From assembly GCA_015039365.1 (NCBI GenBank), contig WION01000018.1:372001-436000 (forward strand): a stretch of 64,000 bases of DNA. The letters are read 5' to 3'. Origin of the DNA: Amanita rubescens. Lineage: Eukaryota > Basidiomycota > Agaricomycetes > Agaricales > Amanitaceae. Shown one piece after another: positions 28,501 through 39,292 of this stretch (position 1 is its first letter; every line of letters begins with the position of its first letter). A program made the translations under genes and the position numbers. The notes under the pieces were generated by a model. The model made no database searches. It was not told the origin of the DNA and worked only from the letters and a program-made list of their open reading frames with translations.

Positions 28501-29231
28501 CGGACCTAGACGTTACCACGCGCGTGAAGCAGAGCATTCAGCACCTCCTTATCAACAGTTGTGGCTTGGAACAAGAAAGGCACTCTGTCTTTGGCTTGGC
28601 GAATCCCCAGAGCGGAGGAGGCTACACTTTGATCTTCGTCAATGGTGTATGCCTAGACTTGGCATCTCATACGGTAGTACTAGACGCTTGCGTTCTTCCT
28701 CTGAACGATGATGTCGTGTCGCGTCTTTTCAATGCTATCGAGAGGTTGGGCAAAGGGGGGTTGATGCAGGTGTTTACCGAATCCGACGAAGTCAAGGCGT
28801 GGAAACATCTTCTCCCTGCATATACCGAGCGTTGCCGAAAGTGGTCTCATACCGCTAATTGCGAGTACCTATCAAGAGGCATCCCCGTTTCGGAAGTGAT
28901 TACTCAATCTCCGTTGTGTACCTGCGGTAGGGGTAAAAATCTCGGATCGTTTACCCAGAAGAAGAGTTGGAAAGTGTTTGCACCTTACGTTACGCGCGCT
29001 GCGATCAGCCCTCTCTTTGCTGTGCCCTTCACTGATACCATTGGTGCGAACCTGATGGATATGTTCCGGAGAGGCCGTGAGGTTCAGAAGGATAATGACG
29101 CATGTGTCAAATGTCATGGCCCTGGAAAACCAAAGTTGTTGAAGTGCGGGGCATGCAAGAACGTTAATTACTGTTCTGCTACTTGCCAAAAGGCGGATTG
29201 GAAAGTTCACAAACAGGTTTGTAAAAAGTAG
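25534..29231 (+). CDS. DUF4470-type/MYND zinc-finger protein, tandem copy B
   Basis: The exons (25534-25705, 25759-25809, 25861-28208, 28257-29231) match copy A in number and phase and give 1181 residues. Shared landmarks are ADILLLGCGDVRN, RPLDFTCCDIDPAIL, DTSNLTDHMGLLNIL and a C-terminal MYND finger CVKCHGPGKPK..CGACKNVNYCSATC..HKQVC. Differences are spread along the protein, including a changed segment after GIEGSHWK, so the pair is not brand new. The second intron (25810-25860) happens to stay open in frame in this copy, so a retained-intron protein could be made. Both genes are intact, which suggests selection. Function unknown. Confidence 0.85.
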
Positions 29232-29445
29232 GTAGCACAGTCAACGGCTGGGTGGGCAAGTGTTGTACAGTAAATTCGTCGAATGTGTCAAAGTTACTGT
29301 TCTCCCCTTGCTTTCCTGGCCGATTTACATTGAACTTGTGACGGTGATCTTTATTGGAGGTTCATATGATACAACAACATTAACGCCAAGATAGGAGATG
29401 CAGAGATGCGCAACAAGGAATCAACCTTGGCACAACGGGACACGT

Positions 29446-30869
29446 CTAGATGCTTATACTTGAATCTATTTCTCCCAGTAACATTGTCCCATCTTTGCTT
29501 GCAGTAAGAACTGCAACGTTCAAGCGTAAGCGACGACAGGGGCAAAAAAAGGGAAAGACGAGACGCACTGATGGGTTCTTTTGGATGAAAGTCGACCGAT
29601 GTAACCGTTCCTTTATGACCCGGCAACTATCACAGGACATCGTCAACACCACCTAGCCGGTTCAACGATCCAGTCAGCGTACCTTGTATGAGATTTTTCC
29701 GCTCTCCACTTCCCATATGCATACCATCCTGTCTGCACCTCCTACGGCAACACGCTGCCCGCCATCATCCTTACTCCATGCTCCCCGCAACAGCGTGTTC
29801 TCGAATCCTGCAGGTGCGCCCTGCAAGACGCGATGTATGCGCGTTGGTGAGGGCGAGAAGGGCCGTACGTCGTGAATAATAGTTTGTGATGAAAAAGATG
29901 GAGAAAGAAGGAACGATCCATTGGGAGACAATGCTAGGGAGGTGGGCGTATCGCCATGTCCAATCAAAGTGTACACTTGAGCGTTTTTCCGCATATCGTA
30001 GACCTAAGTATATATCACATATATGCATAAGCGCAAGGAAAAAGAAAGAATAAAGTCGGAAAACGTACGTGAATCTCGTTATCCAACGCTCCAACGTACA
30101 AGTTTGTCCCATCTGCACTCCAACATACCGCCGTGGCTGGACATCCAACCTCGAACGTCGCAACGGGGACTTTACCCCCATCCTCTCCCGCATCCCACAC
30201 TTTCACCGTTTTATCGTCCGATGCTGTAGCGACCAGCTCGGTCCCCATCCCTCCGCCTGCTGCGAGGCTCCTGTCCACCGCGTTGATGATCTCACGGTGG
30301 GCCCAGATCCGGCGAACGCGCTGGCCTGTGGTGACATCTGTAATAGATAGAGTGTGGTCTGCGGCGACGGAGAAAATGTGCGGTGAGCAGAGTGACCATT
30401 GGAGGTCGATGATGGGCGCTTTGGCGTGGCTTTGAAGTAGTCCGTAGTTTGTGTTGGGAGGGTACGTCCGCCAAAAGGCTGTTAATCACGGAATAATGGA
30501 AATGAGCTTTGGGAATGGATGCGAGGTAAAAAGAAGACTTACAGATGCTTCTGTCTGCTGAACAAGCGGCAATGTTCTGTCCCGTTGGGTCGAACCGACA
30601 ACTCAGAATTTCTGCCTGTGACACGTTAGAGTTGAGGTTGTTCTTTGACTCAGAAATGGATGACGACGAACCGAGTGGGCACCAGACAAGCTGATGATGG
30701 GAGCTTCCAAATTGCTCGTCCGTTGGACGGTCCGAATGAGGCCTTTTTTGTCGTCGCCGGCAGAAGAGATTATGAGCTGGTTAGATTGTTGTTCACCAGA
30801 CTTTGCGCGTTTGATGAGGCCTCCGGCGCCGTGCGAGAAGCCCGTAGGCGGCGACGGACGCTTGGACAT
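29446..30869 (-). CDS. U5 snRNP 40 kDa WD40 protein (SNRNP40/Cwf17 type)
   Basis: Six exons (30869-30672, 30615-30543, 30478-30069, 30003-29683, 29626-29569, 29510-29446) give 374 residues. The start MSKRPSPPTGF leads to LIKRAKSGEQQSNQLIISS and TSNLEAPIISLSGAHS, typical of the U5-40K family. WD repeats follow, with CRFDPTGQNIAACSADRSI, ASDDKTVKVWDAG, GALDNEIHVYDMR, VGGADRMVCIWEVESGK and LPGHKGTVTSVDFHP, and the last repeat ends GTMLLGEI as in the family. The protein binds Prp8 in the spliceosome. The gene converges on DUF4470/MYND copy B, with 214 bp between stops. Spacing to the upstream small acidic gene leaves about 415 bp for its promoter. Confidence 0.93.
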
Positions 30870-31284
30870 TTTTCGCGTTTGTGGGAGGAAGGGGAGAACT
30901 GAGTTACTAAAAAAGGCAATCAAGATAAGTCCGAAACTTACAAATTTAAAACAGATTCCGCTTCTAAAAAACGCGTCAAGACTCAACCAGAAATAAAAGA
31001 GAAATTTCGTGCTCTTAGTTCGACCACGGAGGGTCTTAAGCCCGGGGCCCACGTCAAGGGAAGCACGAGGAGAGAAAGGCAAGCCTTCCTCCCCATCCCC
31101 GGGAAACTCACCTTGTAACCCATCCATCATCATCCGTTGGGCGAGCTTGTGCGGGGGCGCGACGGGCGAACGGGGCGGGCGACGGCGGGGCAATTGCAAG
31201 TTGACGCCTAGAAAGAAAACTCAACTCACAATGGAGGAGAAAACGAAGAAAAAGATCGAGCTCTGGAATCCACTCTACCGTTAT
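30870..31284. other. Upstream region of the U5-40K gene
   Basis: No supported gene. The minus strand is open for part of 31199-30870 with Arg/Pro-rich composition, but it leads directly into the U5-40K start and is more likely leader sequence. Confidence 0.4.
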
Positions 31285-31926
31285 TCACAAACCTAGGCGG
31301 CGTATTCTGCGTCTTCTCGCCATATGTGACGACTTTGTCATGAATTTCATCACCTTTGCAAGGGCTTCGCCGGTTAGGCGTCTTGGCGGCTGGGGCTCCT
31401 CTTCCTCCGGCTCGACAAAGCTGTCCTGCGAGTATACTGACCTGTCATCGTCTTCTTCGACGAAGCTGTCTTGAGAATAAACAGATCTGTCGTCTTCTTC
31501 TTCATAGATTGTGTTGCGCCATCCCTTTGCATAGGTGTCGATAACCCAATCCTCGTCGTCCTCATCTTTGTCGGTATTCTCTTCAACCGCCATACGCTCG
31601 GCCCACTCAAATTGCTCGTCAACATTGATTTCGTCAAGGATAAACTCACCGCGATCCTCTTCAGGGTCAACGACCGTCACATCATCGTCTTCCACTTCAG
31701 TCGTGTCGCCATCGACGACAACGGCTACAGTGTCAACCACCTCCTCTACAATCGTCTCCAATTTTTGTGAAGACGCACCTTCTCCGACCCACCAGGGAGT
31801 CGGTTTGAATCCTGATGACCAGATGGGCATAAGGAGGACATCCACCGCCTCGTACAACGTTTCCATGTATTCGTCACGGGAAGTGTACGGGCGAGGAATG
31901 GAACGGTGAATGATGATAGTGTTCAT
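31285..31926 (-). CDS. Small acidic protein with a tandem motif, unknown function
   Basis: A single exon of 213 codons starts at an ATG. The N-terminus MNTIIIHRSIPRPYTSRDEY is followed by YEAVDVLLMPIWSSGFKPTP. The middle is very acidic (EEVVDTVAVVVDGD, VEENTDKDEDDEDW). Two adjacent copies of DDRSVYSQDSFVE follow, and the end is basic (MARRRRIRRLGL). It could be an intrinsically disordered regulator; no family is recognised. Codon pattern and the clean acidic-to-basic architecture favour a real gene, but there is no independent support. Confidence 0.5.
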   Translation of the reverse strand: MNTIIIHRSIPRPYTSRDEYMETLYEAVDVLLMPIWSSGFKPTPWWVGEGASSQKLETIVEEVVDTVAVVVDGDTTEVEDDDVTVVDPEEDRGEFILDEINVDEQFEWAERMAVEENTDKDEDDEDWVIDTYAKGWRNTIYEEEDDRSVYSQDSFVEEDDDRSVYSQDSFVEPEEEEPQPPRRLTGEALAKVMKFMTKSSHMARRRRIRRLGL

Positions 31927-32368
31927 CGCGGGTGTTATAGGTGTGTGGGTGTTATAGGTTTGTTATATGCGTGTATGTGTGTGCAAATGCAACGTTATAA
32001 ACGCTAGGAGCTGATATGCCTGATATCAACGAGGGGAGTGCGGTTTAGGTGAAGAAAGAGCGGTGGAGCGCCTACTCTGTCGTTTATATATGTGCAGAGA
32101 GGGGTCAGCCACTTTTGAAATCGGCCTTTGGAGCTTCCGCTTATGGCATGGTCGGATATGTCGCGTCGGGGACTGCAGTCTCGATTGTAATAAATCCGGA
32201 CCGGTCGAAGAGCTGCGTTAGACGATATCGACTCATAGTAGCACACGTAAACTGTACTATGTTGGGCGACGGGCCGGCGTGGCAGAGTAAGTCGTGTAGC
32301 AGAAAAGCTCGTGTTGAAAATTCTCCAGGGCACCAGAATACAAAATCCAAAGTATCATACAAATTTAA
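31927..32368. other. 3' flank of the first arrayed RBR gene
   Basis: A block at about 32286-32350 (AGCAGAAAAGCTCGTGTT..CTCCAGGGCACCAGAATAC) recurs at about 35915-35975, downstream of the next RBR gene. This shows that 3' flanks were duplicated with the genes. No coding sequence is seen. Confidence 0.5.
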
Positions 32369-35166
32369 TCACATTATAACGCACCAACCTCTGCGCCCTT
32401 CCCGTGTACGTCGCTGCTCTTCCACCCGTCCCCTCTCTTCCCGAACCCGTCCTTCCTCTTCGCGAAAGGCTTGCTGAAGCTGCCTAATTCCCATGCCGAG
32501 ATGTCGACGACGAGCTTCCTCTTGTATACGCCGAGCAAAGTCACAGTCCGCCTGGATCTGCTGGTTTACACGCTGCGGTTGGTCCGCTCCCGGGACGTCG
32601 GGAGTGTCGATACCCCCATGTTCCGACCGCATATGTTCATAGATGAGCTGGCGGTCGAACACCTGTAAACAAATCCAACAAAAATGTACCCCACAACGAC
32701 ACTCCATATGGTTGCAGCCTTCCGTTTTCTGCACAAATACGCGACATCTTGGACAATGCTTTGCACCAGAGGTTGACGCCCATTGTTCGGTCCGACGTTC
32801 TTGTTCCGCGCGATTGTCCAGAAGTTCTCGTTCGGCGCAAGTCATGTCGTCGTGTTCCTCCTTATAACACATGGTACAAATGCTAATGAGGCAGGAAGGG
32901 CACGGACGCGCCGTCTTCCCTCGTTGATACACTTGTTTGCAATCAGCCGTCTTACAATACTGGAATCGACCAGGGTGTTTCTCGATGTAACTCGTAGCGG
33001 CCGCCTCGAAGAGTTCATCCAACTGTTGCTGAGAAAGGAACCTTTGGATCACAGGGATCGCGATCGGCACTTTGCACTTATCGTCGTTACCCGCGCAAAC
33101 GAGAGGGAATTGCTTCCTTTCGGAAGCGGAAAAGAGGAAATGTCGAATGCATTCAGTGCAATAGACATGTTTGCAACAAAGTAGCACGGGAGAAGATGGT
33201 TCGTCAAAGCAGACAGGGCATATATTTTCTTCGTTTGTTGTATGAGGCTGGAAACCCATTCGAGACTCCTCCAAAAGTTGGTCGACGATACGGTGGGCTG
33301 CTTCACCGCCACGGACGACCAATCGGGCGGGTGATGTTAGCCGGAGCGTCACTGCATCATCTCCCAATTCCTGCTTCAATGCAGTCACTCCTCTGCGCAA
33401 GAAAAAACTCGCCGCATCTCGATCGAGGTTGACTGAAAATTCTGAATTGTTTAAAAGTTCCACCTTTTCTTTAAGCAATTTCAAAGCATTGCCTTTCGTA
33501 CGACGATTAGCATAAAGTTTCAAAGATTTCGTTTTCCAATCGCATCGTATGTAGGCTTTGCTCCGGTTACCGATCTCATTGAGCATGCGTCGTCCAGATG
33601 CGGACATGAATGATCTATGCCATAAGGACGCATCCAACGTTTCGCCCGCGGCTAGATTCTCAACCCGCACTTTTAATTGTCCAACCTCCTTCTTGTCTTC
33701 CCCGTGGACACGAACAAGTGTCACGGCGTGGTTTGTGTTTTCCTCGATGTTTAAGAATGCGGCTTTTGCTGCCCTATCAGGCCTTTGACAAAGTGAGTTC
33801 CAGCGGGCTTCCTGGGCGCGGTACCGGGAGAGAGGTATCTTGATGGTGTATTCGAATCGCCCTGGTGGTAACTGAAGATCGAAGTCTGGATACCTGGAAT
33901 TTAGTGGCTGTGTCAGCCTATCATATGCCCGTTTGGCATTGGCCCATGAGTCGAATTGCACGTGAGCTTCCATGTTGGGATACGTTGAGCCAACTTCATA
34001 AGTTTGGTAACCGATCATTTCCTTCATAGCGCGTTTGAGATCGAGCTCGACTTCCTCGGCATTGAAAGTGGGTGAAGTAACATCCATGATCAAGCAACAG
34101 TTATTTTCCTCCACGTCAAGCGACGAGCCCACAGGTAGACCAGAGACCATCACTGATCTGTCATATCCACGGAAATATGGTCTTCCGGCCACGGCTTGAA
34201 TCCGTTGGCCATGACGAATGGCGCCGTGTAGCACGTCGATAATCTTTGGTGTGTGCGACGTCCTACTACAGTGAACCAAATACGTCGCTGACGGGAGTTT
34301 CCATGACACCCTGAGCACAGTGACGCTACGTGATGAGGCCATTTTACTCGGGCCCCAATCGTCGTCAAGAGCAATGTCCAGAATTTCTTCGCCTCTGAAC
34401 GCCCTCCCGTTAAGAACGGCAGCAAGCCTCGAGTCGCCGATGTTGGCATCCACAAAAACTTTGGCTTCAACTTTATAATTCAAAGTACGCATGTTGACGA
34501 CGTAGAACCGGGAAGAGCTTACACCTCGCTGAATGAAGAGGGCTTCGACTTCCGCACGGTTAGCGTTTTGTGGGAGATTCTTGATAGTAATATAACAACA
34601 ATCAAAACCGCTTACGAGGTGCCGCACTTGCATGCCTGCACCGCACGTAACGAGAGTCGACTCTTCGAAGACGATCTGCTGAATGGTGGTCTCCGCTTCC
34701 TTCTTTATGGTCCTTCATATCAGCCTACAAGTTGTCATCGTGATCGAAATCGGATCCTGACCGTCGTGTGCTCCAATGAGTCGTGACTCCTTCGACATAG
34801 ATTCCCATTCCTACAATGTCCCTGAAGGAAAAATCGACAAGGAGTCTGCTTCTCCGACATCGTGGAGGCATTGTTATCGTCGGTCTTTGACCTACGCTCT
34901 TCGGCTCCTGCAGTTGCGCTGGTCGAGGCACCAGACGGATTACGCTGGGAGGACGAAACACCCTGGGGTGAGGAGACCCTGGTAAACGGAGAGCTCTGGA
35001 AGAGAAACATCAAACTATAGCTGTAGAGGTTGCACTGCAAATCGCTACTGACCTCTATCGCATGGGCGAACCAACACTTGTCGCCGTATTTACAGCCTTC
35101 CGTTGTACCAAAGTATCTGCATACCCGATCATTCTTCCAATTGCTCGTCGCGCGGGCCCTTGTCAT
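32369..35166 (-). CDS. CCCH zinc-finger/RBR E3 ubiquitin ligase with CaaX tail, array copy 1
   Basis: Three exons (35166-35053, 34995-34762, 34702-32369) give 893 residues. CCCH finger 1 is Cys16-x8-Cys25-x5-Cys31-x3-His35; finger 2, CRFFLQGHC..C..H, is in exon 2. An RRM-like unit (CYITIKNLPQNANRAEVEAL) and a second RRM-like region follow, then a KH-like stretch. The RBR starts near residue 611: RING1 CPVCFDEP..CKHVYCTEC, IBR YCKTADC..CPSCLISICTMC, RING2 CPRCRVFVQKTEGCNHMEC. The predicted catalytic Cys is 779 (the GCNHM cysteine). A charged helical tail ends in CVIM (890-893), a CaaX box predicted to be farnesylated. RBR ligases form a thioester with ubiquitin on RING2. The combination implies a membrane-tethered, RNA-binding ligase; that is inference. 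Confidence 0.88.
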
Positions 35167-35220
35167 GGTCGGTGGACACGGGTGACAACTAGGATTGGCA
35201 CGATGCGATTACGGTGTAGT

Positions 35221-35300
35221 AGATCACGAGCTGAGCGGCGGTATCGATGTACGTAATAACCGGGCGTCTAATTCCTATAAATGTTAACATTGCTGGCGCT
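35221..35300. repeat. Conserved 5' flank block of the RBR array (also at about 38885-38975)
   Basis: The stretch with CGATGTACGTAATAACC..CTATAAATGTTAACATTGCT lies about 60-130 bp upstream of array copy 1 and again upstream of copy 2 near 38885-38975. A diverged version lies upstream of copy 3 near 42150-42225. It probably contains shared promoter elements carried along in the duplications. Confidence 0.6.
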
Positions 35301-35542
35301 GAATAGCCATTAAGGCTGTGTTAGGCTTATCGTATACCTGCCTACTGGAGATAAGGTCCTTCTCCCATTGAATTCGTTCTTGACTAGGCACCCACCGATG
35401 TTGGCATTCCTAGTTCTAGAGAATACCTGAAGCCTGCTACCGTTATTGATAAGTACTTGAGCAGATTTGAAAGTGATGCATAATGCCGCGTGTGATAAAG
35501 TTAAAACCAAAAGGTTCATATCCGAGATTCTCACGGTAATGA

Positions 35543-35900
35543 CTAATGTACTATATATACCCTAGTACTATTAGTTACTGTATCACAGAAGAATTTGTTA
35601 ATGCACCAGCTCCCATGTTCTTCCCGTGCGCGTTGCTGTACTTCAGCAGCGTGACGACACTCCTCAGCCCGTCTCCGAATTGCTTCCTCAGCCGCTTCCT
35701 CAGCAACCCTCGTTGCTTGAATTCTCCTCGCTTCTCGAACTTGTTCTTCCCGGTCAATAGCTTGCTGAAGCACATTGCCCAAGCACGTCGACCACGTAAA
35801 ATTTCTTCCCGCTGCAGACGTCGAGCATATTCAAGGTCTGCCCAGATCGGAGTCCGCAGGCCTCGTGACTTTAAATAGGATTGTGCGTGCCAGAGTCTAG
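35543..35900 (-). pseudogene. 3' remnant of a fourth RBR gene (C-terminal tail only)
   Basis: Going down the minus strand, ADLEYARRLQREEILRGR in one frame is followed, after a frame change, by LQQAIDREEQVREARRIQA and EEAIRRRAEECRHAAEVQQ, ending REEHGSWCI. This matches the tail of array copy 3 (LEYARRLQQEEILRGR to REERGSWCIIM). The CaaX box is broken: the Cys-Ile is followed by Asn-Lys and the frame reads on. No RBR domain precedes it. It is what remains of another copy of the copy-3 type, left between copies 1 and 2 by unequal exchange or deletion. Confidence 0.8.
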
Positions 35901-36008
35901 TAAGCCGTGAACAGAATGTATAGCAGAAAAAGCTCGTGTTCAAAATTCTCCGGGGCACCAGAATACAAAGTCCAAAGTATAATGCGAACAAACCACCGCA
36001 CGTTTTAA

Positions 36009-38822
36009 TCACATTATAACACACCAGCCTCCGCGTTCCTGTGCACGTCGCTGCTCTGCCTGCCCACGTCGCTGCTCTCCCCCCTGTCCCCTCTCTTCCT
36101 GCCCACGTCGCTGCTCTTCCCCCCGCTCCCTCTCTTCCCGAATCTGTCCTTCCTCTTCGCGAATGGCTTGCTGGAGCTGCCTAACGCCCAAGTCGAGCAT
36201 TTCTTCCTGCTGTAGACGCCGAGCATACTCCAAGTCTGCCCGCATCTGCTGGTTTGCACGCTGCAGTTGGTTCATTCCGAAGATACCCCCATGTCCCGAT
36301 CTCATATGTTGATAGATGACCTGGCGGTCGAACACCTGTAAACAAATCCAACAAAAATGTACCCCACAACGACACTCCATATGGTTGCAGCCTTCCGTTT
36401 TCTGTACAAATACGCGACATCTTGGACAATGCTTCGCACCAGAGGTTGAAGCCCATTGTTCGGTCCGACGTTCTTGTTCCGCGCGATTGTCCAGAAATTC
36501 TCGTTCGGCGCAAGTCATGCCGTCGTGTTCCTTTTTATAACAGCTTGTACAAATACTCACGAGGCAGGAAGGGCATGGACGCGCAGTCTTCCCTCGTCGA
36601 TACACTTGCTTGCAATCAGCCGTCTTACAATATTGGAATCGGCCAGGGTGTTTCTCGACGTAACTCGTAGCGGCCGCCTCGATGAGTTCGACAAACTGTT
36701 GCTGAGAAAGGAACCTTTGGATCACAGGGATCGCGATCGGCACTTTGCACTTATCGTCGTTACCCGCGCAAACGAGAGGGAATTGCTTCCTTCCGGAAGC
36801 GGAAAAGAGGAAATGTTGAATGCATTCAGTGCAATAGACATGTTTGCAACCAAGTAGCAGGGGAGAAGATGGTTCGTCAAAGCAGACAGGGCATATATTT
36901 TCTCCGTTTGTTGTATGAGGCTGGAAACCCATTCGAGACTCCTCCAAAAGTCGATCGACGATGCGGTGGGCTTTTTCATCGCCACGGACAACCAATTGGG
37001 TGGGTGATGTTAGCTGAACCGCCACTGCATGATCTCCCACTTCCTGCTTCAATGCCGCCACTCCTTTGTGCATGAAAAAAGAGGCTGCAACTGGGTCAAG
37101 ATTGACTGAAAATTTCGAGTTGTTCACAAGTTCCACCCTTTCTTTGAGCAATTTCAAAGCATTGTCTTTCGCACGACCATCAGCATAAAGTTTCAAAGAT
37201 TGCGTTTTCTCATCGCATCCTATGTAGGCATTGCTCCGGTTACCGATATCATTGAGTATGTGTCGTCCAGATACGGACAAGTATGATCTATGCCATAAGG
37301 ACGCATCCAACGTTTCGCCCGCGACTAGATGCTCAACTCGTACTTTTAATTGTCCAACCTTCTTCTTATCTTCCCCGTGGACGCGGACAAGTACGTGCTT
37401 CGCATTTTCCATGACCGCGATGTTTAAGCATGCGCCGTTTTCTGCCCCTCTAGAAAGTGAATTCCAGCGGGCTTTCTGGGCGCGGTACTGGACGAAAGGT
37501 ATCTTGATAGTGTACTCGAATTGCCTTGGTGGTAACTGAAGATCGAAGTTTGGATAGCTAGGTTTTAGTGGTTGTGTCAGCCTATCATATGCCAGTTCGG
37601 CATTGGCCCATGAGTCAAATTGCACACGAACTTCCATGTTGGGATGCGTTGAGCCGACTTCATACGTTTGGTAACCGATCATTCCCTCCATAGCGCGTCT
37701 GAGATCGAGCCCGACTTCCTCGGAATTGAAAGTTGGTGAAGTAATATCTGTGACCATGCAACAGTGATTTTCCTCTACGTCAAGCGATGCGCCCACAGGT
37801 AGACCTGAGACCATCACCGATCTGTTATGATAATATCCACGGAAATATCGTCTTCTGACCACAGCTTGAATCCGTTGGCCATGACGAATGGTGTTGTGTA
37901 GCTCGTCGATAATCTTTTGTGTGTGCGACCTGTTATGACAGTGAACCAAATACTTCGCTGACGGAAGTTTCCATGACACCGCGAGCACAGTGACGCTACG
38001 TGATGAGGCCATTTTACTCGAGCCCCAATCGTCGTCAATAGCAACGTGCAGAATTTTTCCGCCTCTGAACACCCTCCCGCTGAGAACGGCAGCAAGTCTC
38101 GAGTCGCCGATGTTGGCATCCACAAAAACCTTGGCTTCAACGTTATGATTCAAAGTACGCATGTTGACGACGTAGAACCGGGAAGCGTCTACGCCCTGCT
38201 GAATGAGGAGGGCTTCAACTTCCGCACGGTCAGCGTCTTGTGGGAGATTCTTGATGGCAATATAACAACAATCAAAACCACATACGATGTGCCGCACTTG
38301 CATGCCTGCGCCGCACGTAACGAGAGTCGACTCTTCGAAGACGACCTGCTGAATGGTGGTCTCCGCTTCCTTCTTCATGATTTCTTGCTGTCCTTTATAT
38401 CAGCCTACAAATTGTCGTCGTGATCGAAATCGGACCCTGACCGTCATGTGCTCCAACGAGTCGTGACTCCTTCGACATAAATTTCCGTTCCTACAATGTC
38501 CTTGAAGGAAAAACCGACAAGGAGTCTGCTTCTCCGAAGTCATGGAGGCACTGTTATCGTCGGTTTTTGGTCTCCATTCATTGGACGGATTACGCTGGGA
38601 AGACGAAATAACCTGGGATGAGGAAGAGATCCTGGTAAACGGAGAGCTCTGGAAGAGAAACATCAAACTATAGCTGTAGAGGTTGCACTGCAAATCGCTG
38701 CTGACCTCTATCGCATGGGCGAATCGGCATTTATCGCCGTATTTACAGCCTTCTGTTGTACCAAAGTATCTGCATACGCGATCATTCTTCCAATTGCTCG
38801 TCGCGCGGGCCCGTTTTGTCAT
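36009..38822 (-). CDS. CCCH zinc-finger/RBR E3 ubiquitin ligase with CaaX tail, array copy 2
   Basis: Three exons (38822-38706, 38648-38442, 38387-36009), same phases as copy 1, give 900 residues. The order is CCCH finger CRYFGTTEGC..C..H, CCCH finger CRFFLQGHC..C..H, RRM-like CYIAIKNLPQDADRAEVEAL, second RRM-like region, KH-like region, and RBR from about residue 607 with the predicted catalytic Cys at 775. The tail contains a short t repeat family (EERG, GEQRRGQ units; DNA repeats near 36040-36130) and ends CVIM (897-900). It is very close to copy 1 in the RBR but has a shorter linker in exon 2 and a longer tail. Start MTKRARATSNW is at 38822; a longer upstream reading has no better support. 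Confidence 0.88.
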
Positions 38823-39292
38823 GGTCGGTGGACACAGGTTCAGGGGACAACTATGATTGGCACGATGTTTCAAATATGCTGTAGTGTTAGATCACGGTAC
38901 CGATGTACGTAATAACCGAGCGTCTAACTCCTATAAATGTTAACATTGCTGGCGCTAGCGCTGAATAGCCATTGTTAGGCACATCGAACTTTGACATGTA
39001 CCTGGCCACTGGAGATAAGGACCCTCACCCATTAAAATTCGTTCTTGACTAGCTTGACTGGGCGCCCAGTTGGCATTCCTAGTTCTAGAGAACGTTCTCC
39101 ATACCTGAAGCCTGCTACTGTTATTGATAAGTACTTGAGCAGATTTGAATGCGATAACGCCTGATCCGCGCGTGATAAAGTTAAAACCAAATGGTTCATA
39201 TTCAAGATTCTCACGGGAGCGACTACTATACTACCCTTTGCTATCGTGCAAAATACAACAAGTATCACACAAACGAACCACGGCTGGTTTGC
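38823..39292. other. Spacer between array copies 2 and 3
   Basis: Contains the conserved 5' block of copy 2 (38885-38975) and a stretch near 39020-39200 resembling 35340-35500, again marking a repeated unit. No coding sequence is seen. Confidence 0.5.
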
